This document shows positions 1 to 7,594 of a stretch of DNA of 12,397 nucleotides, in pieces. The notes under the pieces are model-generated. The model had not been told where the DNA came from. It searched no databases and saw only the letters and a program-made list of their open reading frames with translations. Positions within the stretch are counted from its first letter, which is position 1, and each line of letters begins with the position of its first letter. The position numbers and the translations under genes are program-made. The DNA is from an uncultured Sphingomonas sp. (lineage in GTDB: Bacteria; Pseudomonadota; Alphaproteobacteria; Sphingomonadales; Sphingomonadaceae): NCBI GenBank assembly GCA_934555855.1, contig CAKTFL010000017.1, positions 1 to 12,397 on the forward strand, in the 5' to 3' direction.

Positions 1-1750
1 GGCCCCCGCTGCCGATCAGGCTGGCATGGGTGCCCTGCTCGACGATCCGCCCGGCGTCCATGACGATGATCCGCCCGGCCGCACGGACCGTCGCGAGCCG
101 GTGGGCGATCACCAGCGTGGTGCGGCGCTCCATCAGCCGCTCCAGCGCCTGTTGCACCAGCCGCTCGCTTTCGGCGTCGAGCGCGCTTGTCGCCTCGTCG
201 AGGAGCAGCAGGGGCGCGTCGCGCAGCAGCGCCCGGGCAATGGTGAGCCGCTGGCGCTGGCCGCCCGACAGCCGCGCGCCGCCCTCGCCCAGAAACGTGT
301 CGAGCCCGTCGGGCAGCTGGCGCAGGAAGTCCGCCGCATTTGCCGCCTCCGCCGCCGCCCACAGCTGGTCGTCGGTCGCGCCCCATTCGCCATAGCGCAG
401 ATTGTCCCTCGCCGACGCCCCGAAGATAACCGTCTCCTGCGGGACCAGCGCAATGCGCGCGCGAATGTCTGCGGGATCGGCATGGCGCAGGTCGATGCCG
501 TCCAGCGTGACGCGGCCGCTGTCGGGATCGTAGAAACGCTCGGCAAGCTGGAACAGGGTCGACTTGCCGGCACCCGACGGGCCGACAACGGCGACCGTCT
601 CGCCCGGCTCGATCCGCAAGGTGAGCCCGTCCAGCGCCGACACCTCGCGCCGCGTCGGATACCGGAAATGCACGTCCTCGAACGCGAGCGCGCCGATGCT
701 CGGAACGGGCAGGCTGGCGGGGCTGGCGGGCGCGGCGATCTCCGGCTGTTCGGCGATCAGCGCGGCGAGGCGCTCGGCTGCTCCCGAGGCGCGCAGTACG
801 TCTCCCCAGACCTCGGTCAACGCACCGAACGCGCCGGTGACGATGCCGGCGGTCAGGACGAAGGCGGTCAGCGAGCCGCCGGTGATCCGCCCCGTCGCGA
901 CGTCATGCACCGCATCCCACAGGATCAGGGTGACCCCGCCGAACAACAGCCCGATCACGACGGAGGTCATCACCGCGCGCAGGCCGAACCGACGGCGGGC
1001 GGCGGCGAAGCTGTCCTCCACCGCACTTTCGAACCGATCGGCCTCCCGGGTCTGCTGGCCGAACGCCTGCACGATCTTCATCGCCGACAGTGTTTCCACC
1101 GCCCGTGCGCCGACCTCCGCGAGCTGATCCTGCGACGTCTTCGAATAACGTCGCACCCGGCTGCCCAGGAACACGATCGGCAGGACGAGCAGCGGGATGC
1201 CGATCAGCAGCGCACCGGCGAGCTTGGGCGCGAGCGTGAACAGGTAGATCAGCCCGCCGAACCCCACCACCGCGTTACGAAGCGCGACCGATACCGTTGA
1301 GCCGACGACCTGCTCGATGATCGCCGTGTCGGCCGTCAGGCGCGACGCGATCTCCGACGGGCGGTTCTCCTCGAAATAGCGCGGGGCGAGCCGCAACAGG
1401 TTGCCCTGCACGGCAATGCGAATGTCGGCGACGGTCCGCTCGCCAAGCCAGGACACGAAGTAGAACCGCACCGCTGTCGCCAGCGCAAGCACGACGACGA
1501 CGGCGAGCAGCCCCTGGAAATAGGGGGCGATATCAGCTGGCGCGCTACCCCCCGCGAAGCCGTGGTCGACCACTTTCTGGAACGTGCGCGGAATATACAG
1601 GGTCGCACCGGCCGAGGCGATCAGCGCCAGCAGCGCGACCACGATCTGGACTGGGTAGCGCGAGGTGAAGCGCCATACCATGCGAAGGCTGCTCAGGCTG
1701 CCCCGATCGGGGGTGGAGAGCGACGGTTGCGGTGCGGCGGGACGGGCCAT
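1..1750 (-). CDS. ABC exporter, MsbA-like fused permease/ATPase (3' end cut by window edge)
   Basis: Half-size ABC exporter that would dimerise in the inner membrane and use ATP to export a lipid or other hydrophobic substrate; the substrate cannot be told from sequence. Translating from the ATG at 1750 gives 583 codons with no stop before the window edge. The membrane domain covers roughly residues 30-320 (hydrophobic stretches near 32-53, 80-100, 160-195 and further on). The ATPase domain follows, with Walker A GPSGAGKST at 390-398, signature LSGGQ at 494-498, Walker B LLLLDE ending at D518-E519, and the H-loop His at 550. All catalytic motifs are intact, and probably only the last 10-20 residues are missing. 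It resembles the alphaproteobacterial MsbA-related group more than a toxin exporter, as it has no N-terminal peptidase domain. It diverges from phaZ across 109 bp. No clear Shine-Dalgarno precedes the start, so the start is less certain than the gene. Confidence 0.93.
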   Translation of the reverse strand, partial: MARPAAPQPSLSTPDRGSLSSLRMVWRFTSRYPVQIVVALLALIASAGATLYIPRTFQKVVDHGFAGGSAPADIAPYFQGLLAVVVVLALATAVRFYFVSWLGERTVADIRIAVQGNLLRLAPRYFEENRPSEIASRLTADTAIIEQVVGSTVSVALRNAVVGFGGLIYLFTLAPKLAGALLIGIPLLVLPIVFLGSRVRRYSKTSQDQLAEVGARAVETLSAMKIVQAFGQQTREADRFESAVEDSFAAARRRFGLRAVMTSVVIGLLFGGVTLILWDAVHDVATGRITGGSLTAFVLTAGIVTGAFGALTEVWGDVLRASGAAERLAALIAEQPEIAAPASPASLPVPSIGALAFEDVHFRYPTRREVSALDGLTLRIEPGETVAVVGPSGAGKSTLFQLAERFYDPDSGRVTLDGIDLRHADPADIRARIALVPQETVIFGASARDNLRYGEWGATDDQLWAAAEAANAADFLRQLPDGLDTFLGEGGARLSGGQRQRLTIARALLRDAPLLLLDEATSALDAESERLVQQALERLMERRTTLVIAHRLATVRAAGRIIVMDAGRIVEQGTHASLIGSGG

Positions 1751-1819
1751 GCGGGGGGACGTAGCAGCCGTCCGGCGACGTCTCAACGCCGACGATCTTG
1801 CTTGCCGGGGCATTTGCTT

Positions 1820-1859
1820 TACGAAGATTGCAACCTATTTTCCGCATTGGAAAAATCCC
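1820..1859 (+). promoter_or_regulatory. Likely promoter/leader of phaZ in the divergent ABC-phaZ gap (weak)
   Basis: The 109-bp gap between the two divergent starts (1751-1859) turns AT-rich at 1810-1858, unlike its surroundings. A poor sigma70-like pair can be drawn, TTGCTT (1814-1819) and TATTTT (1836-1841) with a 16-bp spacer. GGAAA at 1849-1853 could serve as ribosome binding site for the ATG at 1860. The composition is seen directly; the promoter assignment is inference. Confidence 0.25.
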
Positions 1860-3092
1860 ATGCTGTATGACGCCTATGAGATGCAGCGTTCGCTGCTTGC
1901 CGGTGCGAGCGCCATGGCGAGCTGGGGCGCAGGCTGGTTACAGAACCCGGCCAATCCGTTCGCTTATCTGGGCGGCGGGACGGTGATGGGTTCGGCGCTG
2001 GAGGTGTTCGCACACGCGTCCGCGCCCCGTGACAAGCCGGCCTTCGGGCTGCATCACACGATCATCAACGGCGACGAGGTTGAGGTTCGCGAGGAGATCC
2101 TGCTTCAGAAGCCGTTTGGCCAGCTGAAGCGCTTCCGCCGGCAGGGCGTAGAGGGCGGCCCGAAACTGTTGATCGTGGCGCCGATGTCTGGCCATTATGC
2201 GACCCTGCTGCGTGGCACGGTGGAGCGCATGCTGCCGAGCGCGGACGTCTACATCACCGACTGGCACGATGCGCGAATGGTGCCGCTCGCCGATGGCGGG
2301 TTCGATCTGGACGACTATATCGATTATCTGATCGCCTTCCTGGAGGCGATGGGACCGAACGAGGGGAAGGGCGGCACGCACATGCTGGCTGTCTGCCAGC
2401 CGTCTGTGCCCTGTTACGCCGCCGCAGCGCTGATGAGCTCGGACGACAATCCCTGCCGTCCCAAGTCGCTGACCCTGATGGGCGGCCCGATCGACACGCG
2501 CGAGGCGCCGACCGCGGTGAACGTGCTCGCGACCGAGCGGCCCCATGCCTGGTTCGAGCATAATGTGATCGCAACGGTGCCGGCGATCTACCCGGGTGCG
2601 GGACGGCGGGTCTATCCTGGGTTCCTGCAACTCGCCGGGTTCATGGCGATGAACCTGGGCAACCACATGATCAGCCATTGGGAGATGTTCAAGCATCTCG
2701 TCCAGGGTGACGGCGAGAGTGCCGACGCGACCAAGCGCTTCTACGACGAATATCGCTCGGTGTGCGACATGACGGCTGAGTTCTACCTACAGACGATTGA
2801 CCTCGTCTTCCAGCGCCACGCCCTGCCCAAGGGCGAGATGTTCCATCGCGGACGCCGGGTCGATCCGGGTGCGATCAGGGACGTCGCGCTGCTCACGATC
2901 GAAGGGGAGCGGGACGATATTTCGGGTGTGGGGCAGACACGGGCCGCGCTGACGCTGGCGACCAGCCTGGCTGAAGACAAGAAGCGCTACTTCATGGTCG
3001 AGGGCGCCGGGCACTACGGGATCTTCAACGGGTCGCGGTGGCGCAACCTCGTGGCGCCGGTGGTCGAGCAATGGATGGCGGCGAACGCCTGA
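1860..3092 (+). CDS. phaZ: Intracellular polyhydroxyalkanoate (PHB) depolymerase
   Basis: Cytoplasmic alpha/beta-hydrolase that breaks down stored PHA granules, releasing hydroxyacyl units for central metabolism. The product is 410 aa, the usual length for the intracellular PhaZ family, and has no signal peptide, unlike the secreted depolymerases. The family's Cys nucleophile lies in LAVCQPSVP at C179, followed by the acid in GERDDISG (about D352-D353) and the His in GAGHYGIFNGSRW at H385. The N-terminal MLYDAYEMQRSL is also typical of this family. The frame stays open upstream to an ATG at 1665, but that would add 65 residues overlapping the divergent ABC gene without similarity to the family, so I place the start at 1860, where GGAAA lies just ahead. 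It converges with the stress gene across only 21 bp. A thiolase able to act on the products lies nearby. Confidence 0.93.
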   Translation: MLYDAYEMQRSLLAGASAMASWGAGWLQNPANPFAYLGGGTVMGSALEVFAHASAPRDKPAFGLHHTIINGDEVEVREEILLQKPFGQLKRFRRQGVEGGPKLLIVAPMSGHYATLLRGTVERMLPSADVYITDWHDARMVPLADGGFDLDDYIDYLIAFLEAMGPNEGKGGTHMLAVCQPSVPCYAAAALMSSDDNPCRPKSLTLMGGPIDTREAPTAVNVLATERPHAWFEHNVIATVPAIYPGAGRRVYPGFLQLAGFMAMNLGNHMISHWEMFKHLVQGDGESADATKRFYDEYRSVCDMTAEFYLQTIDLVFQRHALPKGEMFHRGRRVDPGAIRDVALLTIEGERDDISGVGQTRAALTLATSLAEDKKRYFMVEGAGHYGIFNGSRWRNLVAPVVEQWMAANA

Positions 3093-3113
3093 ACAGCGTC
3101 CGCCGCCGATCGA

Positions 3114-3593
3114 TCAGGCGACCGATCCAACCACGGCGTGGCTGGACGATTCCGATGCCTGGATCGTGCCGCCGAACAGCATCTTCACGCGGCCGGAGAC
3201 CGAGACGTCGGTCTCCCACAACTCCGCGGAATCGATGTCGAAGCGGTTGAGCCGCGCATCCTGCTTGCCGTTCGGGAACCACGCCTCGACGCGGTTGTCC
3301 CAGAGCCGGTCGAACAGCGCCTGATCCGTCTCCTCGCTGACCTGGCCCATCAGGCAGGCGAAGAAGTCATGTCCCTTGCCGACGAACTGGGCCATCGCGT
3401 TGCCGCCCTTGGCAATGCGGTTGTCCTTGCCGGAGAAGATGAACAGCGTGTTGGGCTGGCTCTCGTCCGTCTTGACGTTCATCGGCTCCGAATGATTGCC
3501 GTCCATCAGCCCGATCATGATGAAGGGGCTATTCTCAAGCTTTGCGAGGAACTTGGCAGCGATCTCCTGCGGGCTGTCCTTGTTTTCGGCCAT
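3114..3593 (-). CDS. General-stress-type pyridoxamine 5'-phosphate oxidase-like (FMN split-barrel) protein
   Basis: Predicted small cytoplasmic flavin-binding split-barrel protein of 159 aa, like the 'general stress protein 26' group. Its biochemical role is poorly defined, and it should not be read as the vitamin B6 enzyme itself. Family-like stretches are FIMIGLMDG (24-32), the strand LFIFSGKDNR (50-59), and the C-terminal block with RLWDNRVEAWFPNGKQD (96-112) and SGRVKMLFGG (133-142). The frame extends upstream to 3686, but I chose the ATG at 3593 because AGGAGA sits a few bases ahead and family-like sequence begins there. An EcfG-type promoter match at 3623-3647 lies at the right distance, which fits stress induction. 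The thiolase lies upstream on the same strand but is probably a separate transcription unit. The C-terminal tail (about 145-159), Ser-rich and Val-rich, is less conserved in appearance. Confidence 0.9.
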   Translation of the reverse strand: MAENKDSPQEIAAKFLAKLENSPFIMIGLMDGNHSEPMNVKTDESQPNTLFIFSGKDNRIAKGGNAMAQFVGKGHDFFACLMGQVSEETDQALFDRLWDNRVEAWFPNGKQDARLNRFDIDSAELWETDVSVSGRVKMLFGGTIQASESSSHAVVGSVA

Positions 3594-3622
3594 GATGTTC
3601 TCCTGGGCTGGGTTGCGGGGAG

Positions 3623-3647
3623 AACGATGGGAGTGGAGGAGCGTTCC
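3623..3647 (-). promoter_or_regulatory. EcfG (general stress sigma factor) promoter match
   Basis: On the minus strand GGAAC (3647-3643) is followed after exactly 16 bases by CGTT (3626-3623). This is the established alphaproteobacterial EcfG consensus, GGAAC-N16-17-CGTT. Transcription would begin around 3616, leaving about 23 nt of leader carrying the AGGAGA ribosome binding site before the ATG at 3593. The gene downstream belongs to a general-stress family, which supports the match. Function is inferred. Confidence 0.75.
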
Positions 3648-3689
3648 TTGAGTGCCGGCAACTGAACGTCCCGGGTACCTCGGCACAAC

Positions 3690-4832
3690 TCACAACACCT
3701 CGAACAGGCCGGCGGCGCCCATGCCGCCGCCGACGCACATCGTGACCACTACATATCGCGCGCCGCGGCGCTTGCCCTCGATCAGGGCGTGGCCGGTCAT
3801 GCGCGCGCCCGACATGCCATAGGGATGACCGATGGCGATGGCGCCGCCGTCCACGTTCAGCAGCTCATCAGGGATGCCGAGCCTGTCGCGGCAGTGCACG
3901 ACCTGTACCGCGAACGCCTCGTTCAGCTCCCACAGGTCGATATCGTTCACCCTCAGGCCGAACCTGTTGAGCAGCTTCGGGACGGCAACGACGGGGCCGA
4001 CGCCCATCTCGTCGGGCTCCGTGCCGGCGACGGCCATGCCGACGTAGCGGCCGAGCGGTTGCAGGCCACGTCGCCCGGCCAGCCCTTCCTCCACCAGCAC
4101 GCACGCCGAAGCGCCATCGGAAAGCTGCGAAGCGTTGCCGGCCGTGACCGTCTGGTCGGACCCGAGCACCGGGGTCAGCGCATGGAGGCCGGCAAGGGTC
4201 GTGTCCGGGCGATTGCCCTCGTCCCTGGACAAAGTGAGGTCGCCATGCCCGATAGTGACCGGCACGATCTCATTGTCGAAGCGACCGGCGACCTGGGCGG
4301 CGGCGGTGCGCTGTTGGGATCGGAGCGCATAGTCGTCCTGAGCCTCGCGGCCGATGCCGTAGCGGCTGGCGATGACCTCTGCCGTCCGGAGCATCGGCAT
4401 ATGGAAATCGGGGTGCATCGCCAACAGGTCGGGGTCGGTCGCGACGTTCATTCCGGGCGTCTGGACGAGGCTGATGCTTTCGACGCCACCGCCGATCGTC
4501 ACGTCCATCCCCTCGGCGATGATCTGCCCCGCGGCGGTCGCGATCGCCATCAGGCCGGACGCGCATTGTCGGTCGAGCGACATGCCCGGCACCGTGACCG
4601 GCAGCCCGGCGCGCAGCAGTGAGGCACGGGCGATGTTACCTGCCTGGTGCCCCTGCTGGAGCGCGGCGCCCATCACCACGTCCTGGACCTCCACCGGATC
4701 GATGCCCGCTCGCTTTACCGCCGCGCCGATCGCATGGGCGGCTAGGCTGGGGGCGGGCACGGCGTTGAACGTGCCGCGATATGCCCGCCCGACCGGCGTC
4801 CGGGCCGTAGAAACGATAACGGCGGAACGCAT
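3690..4832 (-). CDS. Acetyl-CoA acetyltransferase / thiolase
   Basis: Thiolase of 380 aa that joins or splits acyl-CoA and acetyl-CoA. Either direction is possible: condensation of two acetyl-CoA (PhaA-like), or thiolytic cleavage in beta-oxidation or acetoacetyl-CoA breakdown (AtoB/FadA-like). All family signatures are present: nucleophile Cys90 in [20 protein letters not shown] at 301-307, the His336 motif [16 protein letters not shown], and the C-terminal acid/base Cys366 in [13 protein letters not shown]. The length is slightly under the usual 390 aa and nothing appears to be missing. The start at 4832 is preceded by GGAG about 9 nt upstream. The intracellular PHA depolymerase lies about 600 bp away, so a role in PHA/ketone-body turnover is plausible, but no phaB or phaC is in view and general fatty-acid oxidation fits equally well. 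Confidence 0.94.
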   Translation of the reverse strand: MRSAVIVSTARTPVGRAYRGTFNAVPAPSLAAHAIGAAVKRAGIDPVEVQDVVMGAALQQGHQAGNIARASLLRAGLPVTVPGMSLDRQCASGLMAIATAAGQIIAEGMDVTIGGGVESISLVQTPGMNVATDPDLLAMHPDFHMPMLRTAEVIASRYGIGREAQDDYALRSQQRTAAAQVAGRFDNEIVPVTIGHGDLTLSRDEGNRPDTTLAGLHALTPVLGSDQTVTAGNASQLSDGASACVLVEEGLAGRRGLQPLGRYVGMAVAGTEPDEMGVGPVVAVPKLLNRFGLRVNDIDLWELNEAFAVQVVHCRDRLGIPDELLNVDGGAIAIGHPYGMSGARMTGHALIEGKRRGARYVVVTMCVGGGMGAAGLFEVL

Positions 4833-4857
4833 TGTTTCTGCTCCGAAACCCGAGGTG

Positions 4858-4875
4858 AAGTGGAGAAAGTGGAGA
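4858..4875. repeat. Perfect 9-bp tandem repeat upstream of the thiolase
   Basis: AAGTGGAGA occurs twice back to back (4858-4866 and 4867-4875), which reads as TCTCCACTT twice on the thiolase strand, 26-43 nt before its start codon. It lies in the likely 5' leader or promoter-proximal region. It could be an operator, or just slipped-strand duplication. Confidence 0.5.
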
Positions 4876-5124
4876 GCTGAACGCTGGTTTGCCCGGCCCT
4901 CTCGACGACGCGCTGGAAATACCTGTTATTTCGTCGTGAGTCGGGCGTCGCGCGGCTCTCCTCCCGTCGACTTTGTGGCTGGGCGCTCCTCATCTGTAGG
5001 CATCCAATCTCCTACATCTCAAGCCTCACCCGGAAGCCGGCAACCGCCGTCGGCGACATGGCCGCTGCCCTAGACATGCTGGATGCGGCAAATACCCGCC
5101 CGTCAGGGAACGCCACGCTGCTCA

Positions 5125-5223
5125 GACTGGACGCCCGCCTACGCGGGGGCGGCACAAGGGAGAGGCAGGTCAGAGTGGATGGATCAGGCTGACCCCGGAT
5201 CCCTGAACGAGCTCGGCATGACG
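5125..5223. repeat. Intergenic palindromic repeat cluster (REP-like), possible terminator of the topIB-mscS operon
   Basis: Two repeat-like pieces lie 50-150 bp downstream of the channel's stop. The first has the hairpin CCCGC-CTAC-GCGGG (5134-5147) inside GACTGGACGCCCGCC, the pattern of dispersed proteobacterial repeats whose translation reads DWTPAFAG. The second, GACCCCGGATCCCTGAACG and onward (5191-5219), contains the 8-bp palindrome CGAGCTCG (5208-5215) and an inverted GGATC/GATCC pair flanking 5181-5202. No T-run follows either hairpin, so a terminator role is only possible. Copy number elsewhere in the genome cannot be judged from one window. Confidence 0.6.
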
Positions 5224-5275
5224 ACGAAATCGTCTGGCGGCGTGAGTGGCAGTGCCGCTGCGTCGAGGGCGCCGA

Positions 5276-6466
5276 TCAGCCCGTGGACTGCGCGCCTTCC
5301 ACTTGCACCGGCTGATCCTGTACCCTGACCGGCTGCACGTCCGGATAGGGCATCACCAGCCGCCCGTCCGGGGCGGCGGTGAAGGTGGTCTGCGTGGGAT
5401 AGGGGAGGCTGATTCCCTCCTCGGCAAAGCGGCGCATCAGCGCGACCATGATCCGGTTGCGCGTGTCGTGCGCCGTCGGCCAGTCGTCGCCGGGCGTGTC
5501 GAACTGGAGCGCGAAGTCGAGGGTGCTGGCCCCGAAACTCTCGAACCCGGCGCGCGCCACCTTGGCGCCCTGGCTCTCCACGATCTCGGTCAGGATCGCG
5601 GGGAGGCGCGCCAGCGTGTCGGGCGGCGTCTCGTAAGCGACGCCGATGGTGAAGCCAATCCGGATATGGTCGCGCCGCGTGGTGTTCTGGATCTCCTTGT
5701 CCAGCAGGTTGCGGTTGGAGATGACGCGCAATTCGCCGGTAAAGGCGCGGATGCGGGTGGATTTCAGCCCGATCGCCTCGATCACGCCGTTGGTGCTGTC
5801 GTAGGTGACCTTGTCGCCGCGACGGAAGGGGCGGTCGAAGATGATCGCCAGCGCCGCGAACAGGTCGGCGAAGATGCCCTGCGCGGCAAGGCCGATCGCG
5901 ATGCCCCCAACGCCGAGGCCAGCGACCAGTCCGGTGATGTTGACGCCGACATTGTCGAGCACCACGACCAGCGCGATCGCGAACAGCGCAAAGGTGACGA
6001 GGAGCCGGATCAATCCCATTGCCGTGCCGAGCGCGGCGCTGCCGCCCTCCGTCCGGTGCTCGATGGCCCCCAGGATGATCTCTCGCGCCCAGATCGCCGC
6101 TTGGAACACCGCCGCGACGGTGAACAGGAAATCGATGGTGGTGGCGACCTCCCGCGGCGCGCCGGCATAGCCCGACACCAGCTTCGCGGCGAGCATGACG
6201 ATGAAGAAGTTGTTGGTCAGCGACACGGCACGACCCAGGATCGTGCCCCAGCCGGTTCCGGACTGGTCGCGCGCGCACAGCCGCTGGCCAAGGCGTCGCG
6301 CACCGTGCAGCACGGCGACGATCGCCGCGCCGATGGCAAAGGCGATCAGGATCTCCAACCAGTGGGTGCGGAGCCACAGCGTGCTCGCGCGAACCAGGCC
6401 GTTCAGCTGTGCGGGAACGTTCGACGTGTCGATGATCGGCGCCTTGGGCGCGGGAGTGGCAGGCAT
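5276..6466 (-). CDS. MscS-family mechanosensitive ion channel
   Basis: Inner-membrane channel of 396 aa expected to open under membrane tension and release solutes during osmotic downshift. Hydrophobic segments lie near residues 37-55, 80-98, 110-128, 150-170 and 174-212. The last is the pore helix and start of the beta domain, with the Gly/Ala-rich run GLVAGLGVGGIAIGLAAQG (179-197) followed by DRPFRRGDKV (211-220), the most diagnostic MscS stretch. A cytoplasmic beta/alpha region follows to about residue 370, ending in a Gln/Val-rich tail. The first 25 residues are Pro/Ala-rich and look cytoplasmic. Five helices rather than three make it a mid-sized family member. It starts 12 bp after the topoisomerase stop on the same strand, so the two are probably one operon. 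Its own ribosome binding site is weak (GACGGGAT), which allows translational coupling. Confidence 0.93.
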   Translation of the reverse strand: MPATPAPKAPIIDTSNVPAQLNGLVRASTLWLRTHWLEILIAFAIGAAIVAVLHGARRLGQRLCARDQSGTGWGTILGRAVSLTNNFFIVMLAAKLVSGYAGAPREVATTIDFLFTVAAVFQAAIWAREIILGAIEHRTEGGSAALGTAMGLIRLLVTFALFAIALVVVLDNVGVNITGLVAGLGVGGIAIGLAAQGIFADLFAALAIIFDRPFRRGDKVTYDSTNGVIEAIGLKSTRIRAFTGELRVISNRNLLDKEIQNTTRRDHIRIGFTIGVAYETPPDTLARLPAILTEIVESQGAKVARAGFESFGASTLDFALQFDTPGDDWPTAHDTRNRIMVALMRRFAEEGISLPYPTQTTFTAAPDGRLVMPYPDVQPVRVQDQPVQVEGAQSTG

Positions 6467-6478
6467 GATCCCGTCGCC

Positions 6479-7504
6479 TTAAGCCGCCTCGGCGACCTTC
6501 TCCAGCATCGGCGCCTCGGACGGGGCAAGGCTTTCGAGAAACTGGATCAGCCCGCGCTCCTCCCGGCTGAGATATCGTGCCGAACGCGGCAGGCGCAGTG
6601 CGCTGCGGAAAGCGGATTGGCCCTTCTTGACCAGGTCAATCAGCGACGGGTGCACATAGCTCTTGCGCGCGATGGCGGGCGTGTTGCCGAGCCGCTCGAC
6701 CACCGGCTCCAGCATTGTCTTGAGGCTGAGGTCGCTGGTCGCGCCAGCCAGCGCCTCGAACGCCGCGACGCTGGCGCCCCAGGTGCGGAAATGCTTGGCG
6801 CTGAACTCCTGGCCGGCGATGCGCTGGATATAGTCGTTGACGTCCGACGAGCTGACCGGATGCGCTTGTCCAGCATCGTCGACCCAGGAGAACAGATGCT
6901 CCTCGTCCAGGTCCTGCATCTTCCTGACGGTGCGGGCGAGCGGCTTGTCTACGATCTTGCAATCGCGTTCCTTGCCGGACTTGCCCTTGAAGCGCAGGCG
7001 CAACGTGCTGCCCCTGACCTCGCCATGCTGCTCGCGCAGCGTCGTGGCGCCGTAGCTTTCGTTCGCCTCCACATAGGCCTCGTTGCCGACGCGCAGGTGA
7101 CCGATGTCGAGCAGGCGGATCACCGCGGCGACCGCGTGATCCTTGTCGAGCCTGCGGCTGGCGATGTCGGCCTCGACCTGCTTCCGGATCTTGGGCAGGA
7201 CATGACCGAAGGCGGCGCACCGCTCATATTTCGCGGCCTCCTGCGCTTCGCGGTAGCCGGTGTGATAGCGATATTGCTTGCGGCCCTTCTCGTCCCAGCC
7301 GACCGCCTGGATATGCCCGTTCGGACGCGGGTTGAACCACGCCTTGTCATAAGCGGGGGGAAGCCCGATCCCGTTGAGCCGGTCGATCTCCTCGCGGTCG
7401 GTGATCCGCTCTCCCTTTGGAGTCCAGTAACCCCAGCCGTTGCGGACCTTCTTGCGGGTGATCCCCGGTTTGCTGTCGTCGGAATAGACAATCTTGGTGG
7501 CCAT
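6479..7504 (-). CDS. DNA topoisomerase IB (poxvirus/bacterial type)
   Basis: Type IB topoisomerase of 341 aa that relaxes supercoils by nicking one strand through a 3'-phosphotyrosyl bond, without ATP. The N-terminal domain (about 1-95) has the family's RNGWGYWTPKGERITD (21-36) and WFNPRPNGHIQAVGWD (56-71). The catalytic domain shows R138 in HLRVGNEAY, a Lys in FKGKSGKE (probably K175), R240 in KHFRTWGAS, and the nucleophile Y283 in ARKSYVHPSL. The position of the poxviral active-site His appears to be Asn (N274 in LGNTPA), which I recall as common in bacterial members. The frame runs open far upstream to 8590, but only the sequence from the ATG at 7504 resembles the family; the rest is antisense to the next gene. 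No Shine-Dalgarno precedes the start. It heads an operon with the MscS-type channel. Confidence 0.93.
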   Translation of the reverse strand: MATKIVYSDDSKPGITRKKVRNGWGYWTPKGERITDREEIDRLNGIGLPPAYDKAWFNPRPNGHIQAVGWDEKGRKQYRYHTGYREAQEAAKYERCAAFGHVLPKIRKQVEADIASRRLDKDHAVAAVIRLLDIGHLRVGNEAYVEANESYGATTLREQHGEVRGSTLRLRFKGKSGKERDCKIVDKPLARTVRKMQDLDEEHLFSWVDDAGQAHPVSSSDVNDYIQRIAGQEFSAKHFRTWGASVAAFEALAGATSDLSLKTMLEPVVERLGNTPAIARKSYVHPSLIDLVKKGQSAFRSALRLPRSARYLSREERGLIQFLESLAPSEAPMLEKVAEAA

Positions 7505-7515
7505 CGAAGCGGTTG

Positions 7516-7541
7516 AATGCGCGGCGGTCCGGCTTCGTTCC
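7516..7541 (-). promoter_or_regulatory. Near-match to an EcfG promoter before topoisomerase IB
   Basis: On the minus strand GGAAC (7541-7537) is followed after 17 bases by CATT (7519-7516), one mismatch from the EcfG consensus GGAAC-N16-17-CGTT. Transcription from it would begin only about 5 nt before the ATG at 7504, which would suit a nearly leaderless message and the absence of a Shine-Dalgarno. The mismatch falls in a conserved box, so this is tentative. Confidence 0.3.
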
Positions 7542-7594
7542 GGCGCGGTGACGGTCGGCGGAAATGTTAAGGTCGATCGGGTAACGGGCGGCTT

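Larger units (their letters stand above)
4833..5275. other. 443-bp intergenic region without a credible gene
   Basis: This gap lies upstream of the thiolase and downstream of the channel gene. It holds a 9-mer tandem duplication near the thiolase start and a palindromic repeat cluster near the channel's stop. I see no convincing reading frame or RNA gene. The only open frame starting inside it (plus, from 5083) reads DWTPAYAG through the repeat, the well-known spurious translation of such elements. A thiolase promoter presumably lies here, but I could not pick out convincing boxes. Confidence 0.7.

Noticed and set aside
26..1300. 424-codon plus-strand ORF opposite the ABC exporter
   Set aside because: The minus strand carries Walker A, LSGGQ, Walker B and H-loop in order; the plus frame is a codon-bias shadow.
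1665..1859. 65-codon N-terminal extension of phaZ
   Set aside because: It overlaps the divergent ABC gene and its start region and looks unlike the PhaZ family, whose N-terminus begins at MLYDAYEMQ.
3669..3683. CCGGGTACCTCGG as a terminator after the thiolase
   Set aside because: The inverted repeat is short and imperfect and no T-run follows on the minus strand.
5083..5328. 81-codon plus-strand ORF reading DWTPAYAG
   Set aside because: It runs through the palindromic repeat and into the antisense of the mscS gene. DWTPAFAG-like peptides are a known artefact of dispersed repeats.
5246..7516. 756-codon plus-strand ORF opposite mscS and topIB
   Set aside because: It is a shadow of two well-supported minus-strand genes with intact motifs; its composition is Arg/Asp/Gly-rich and low in hydrophobic structure.
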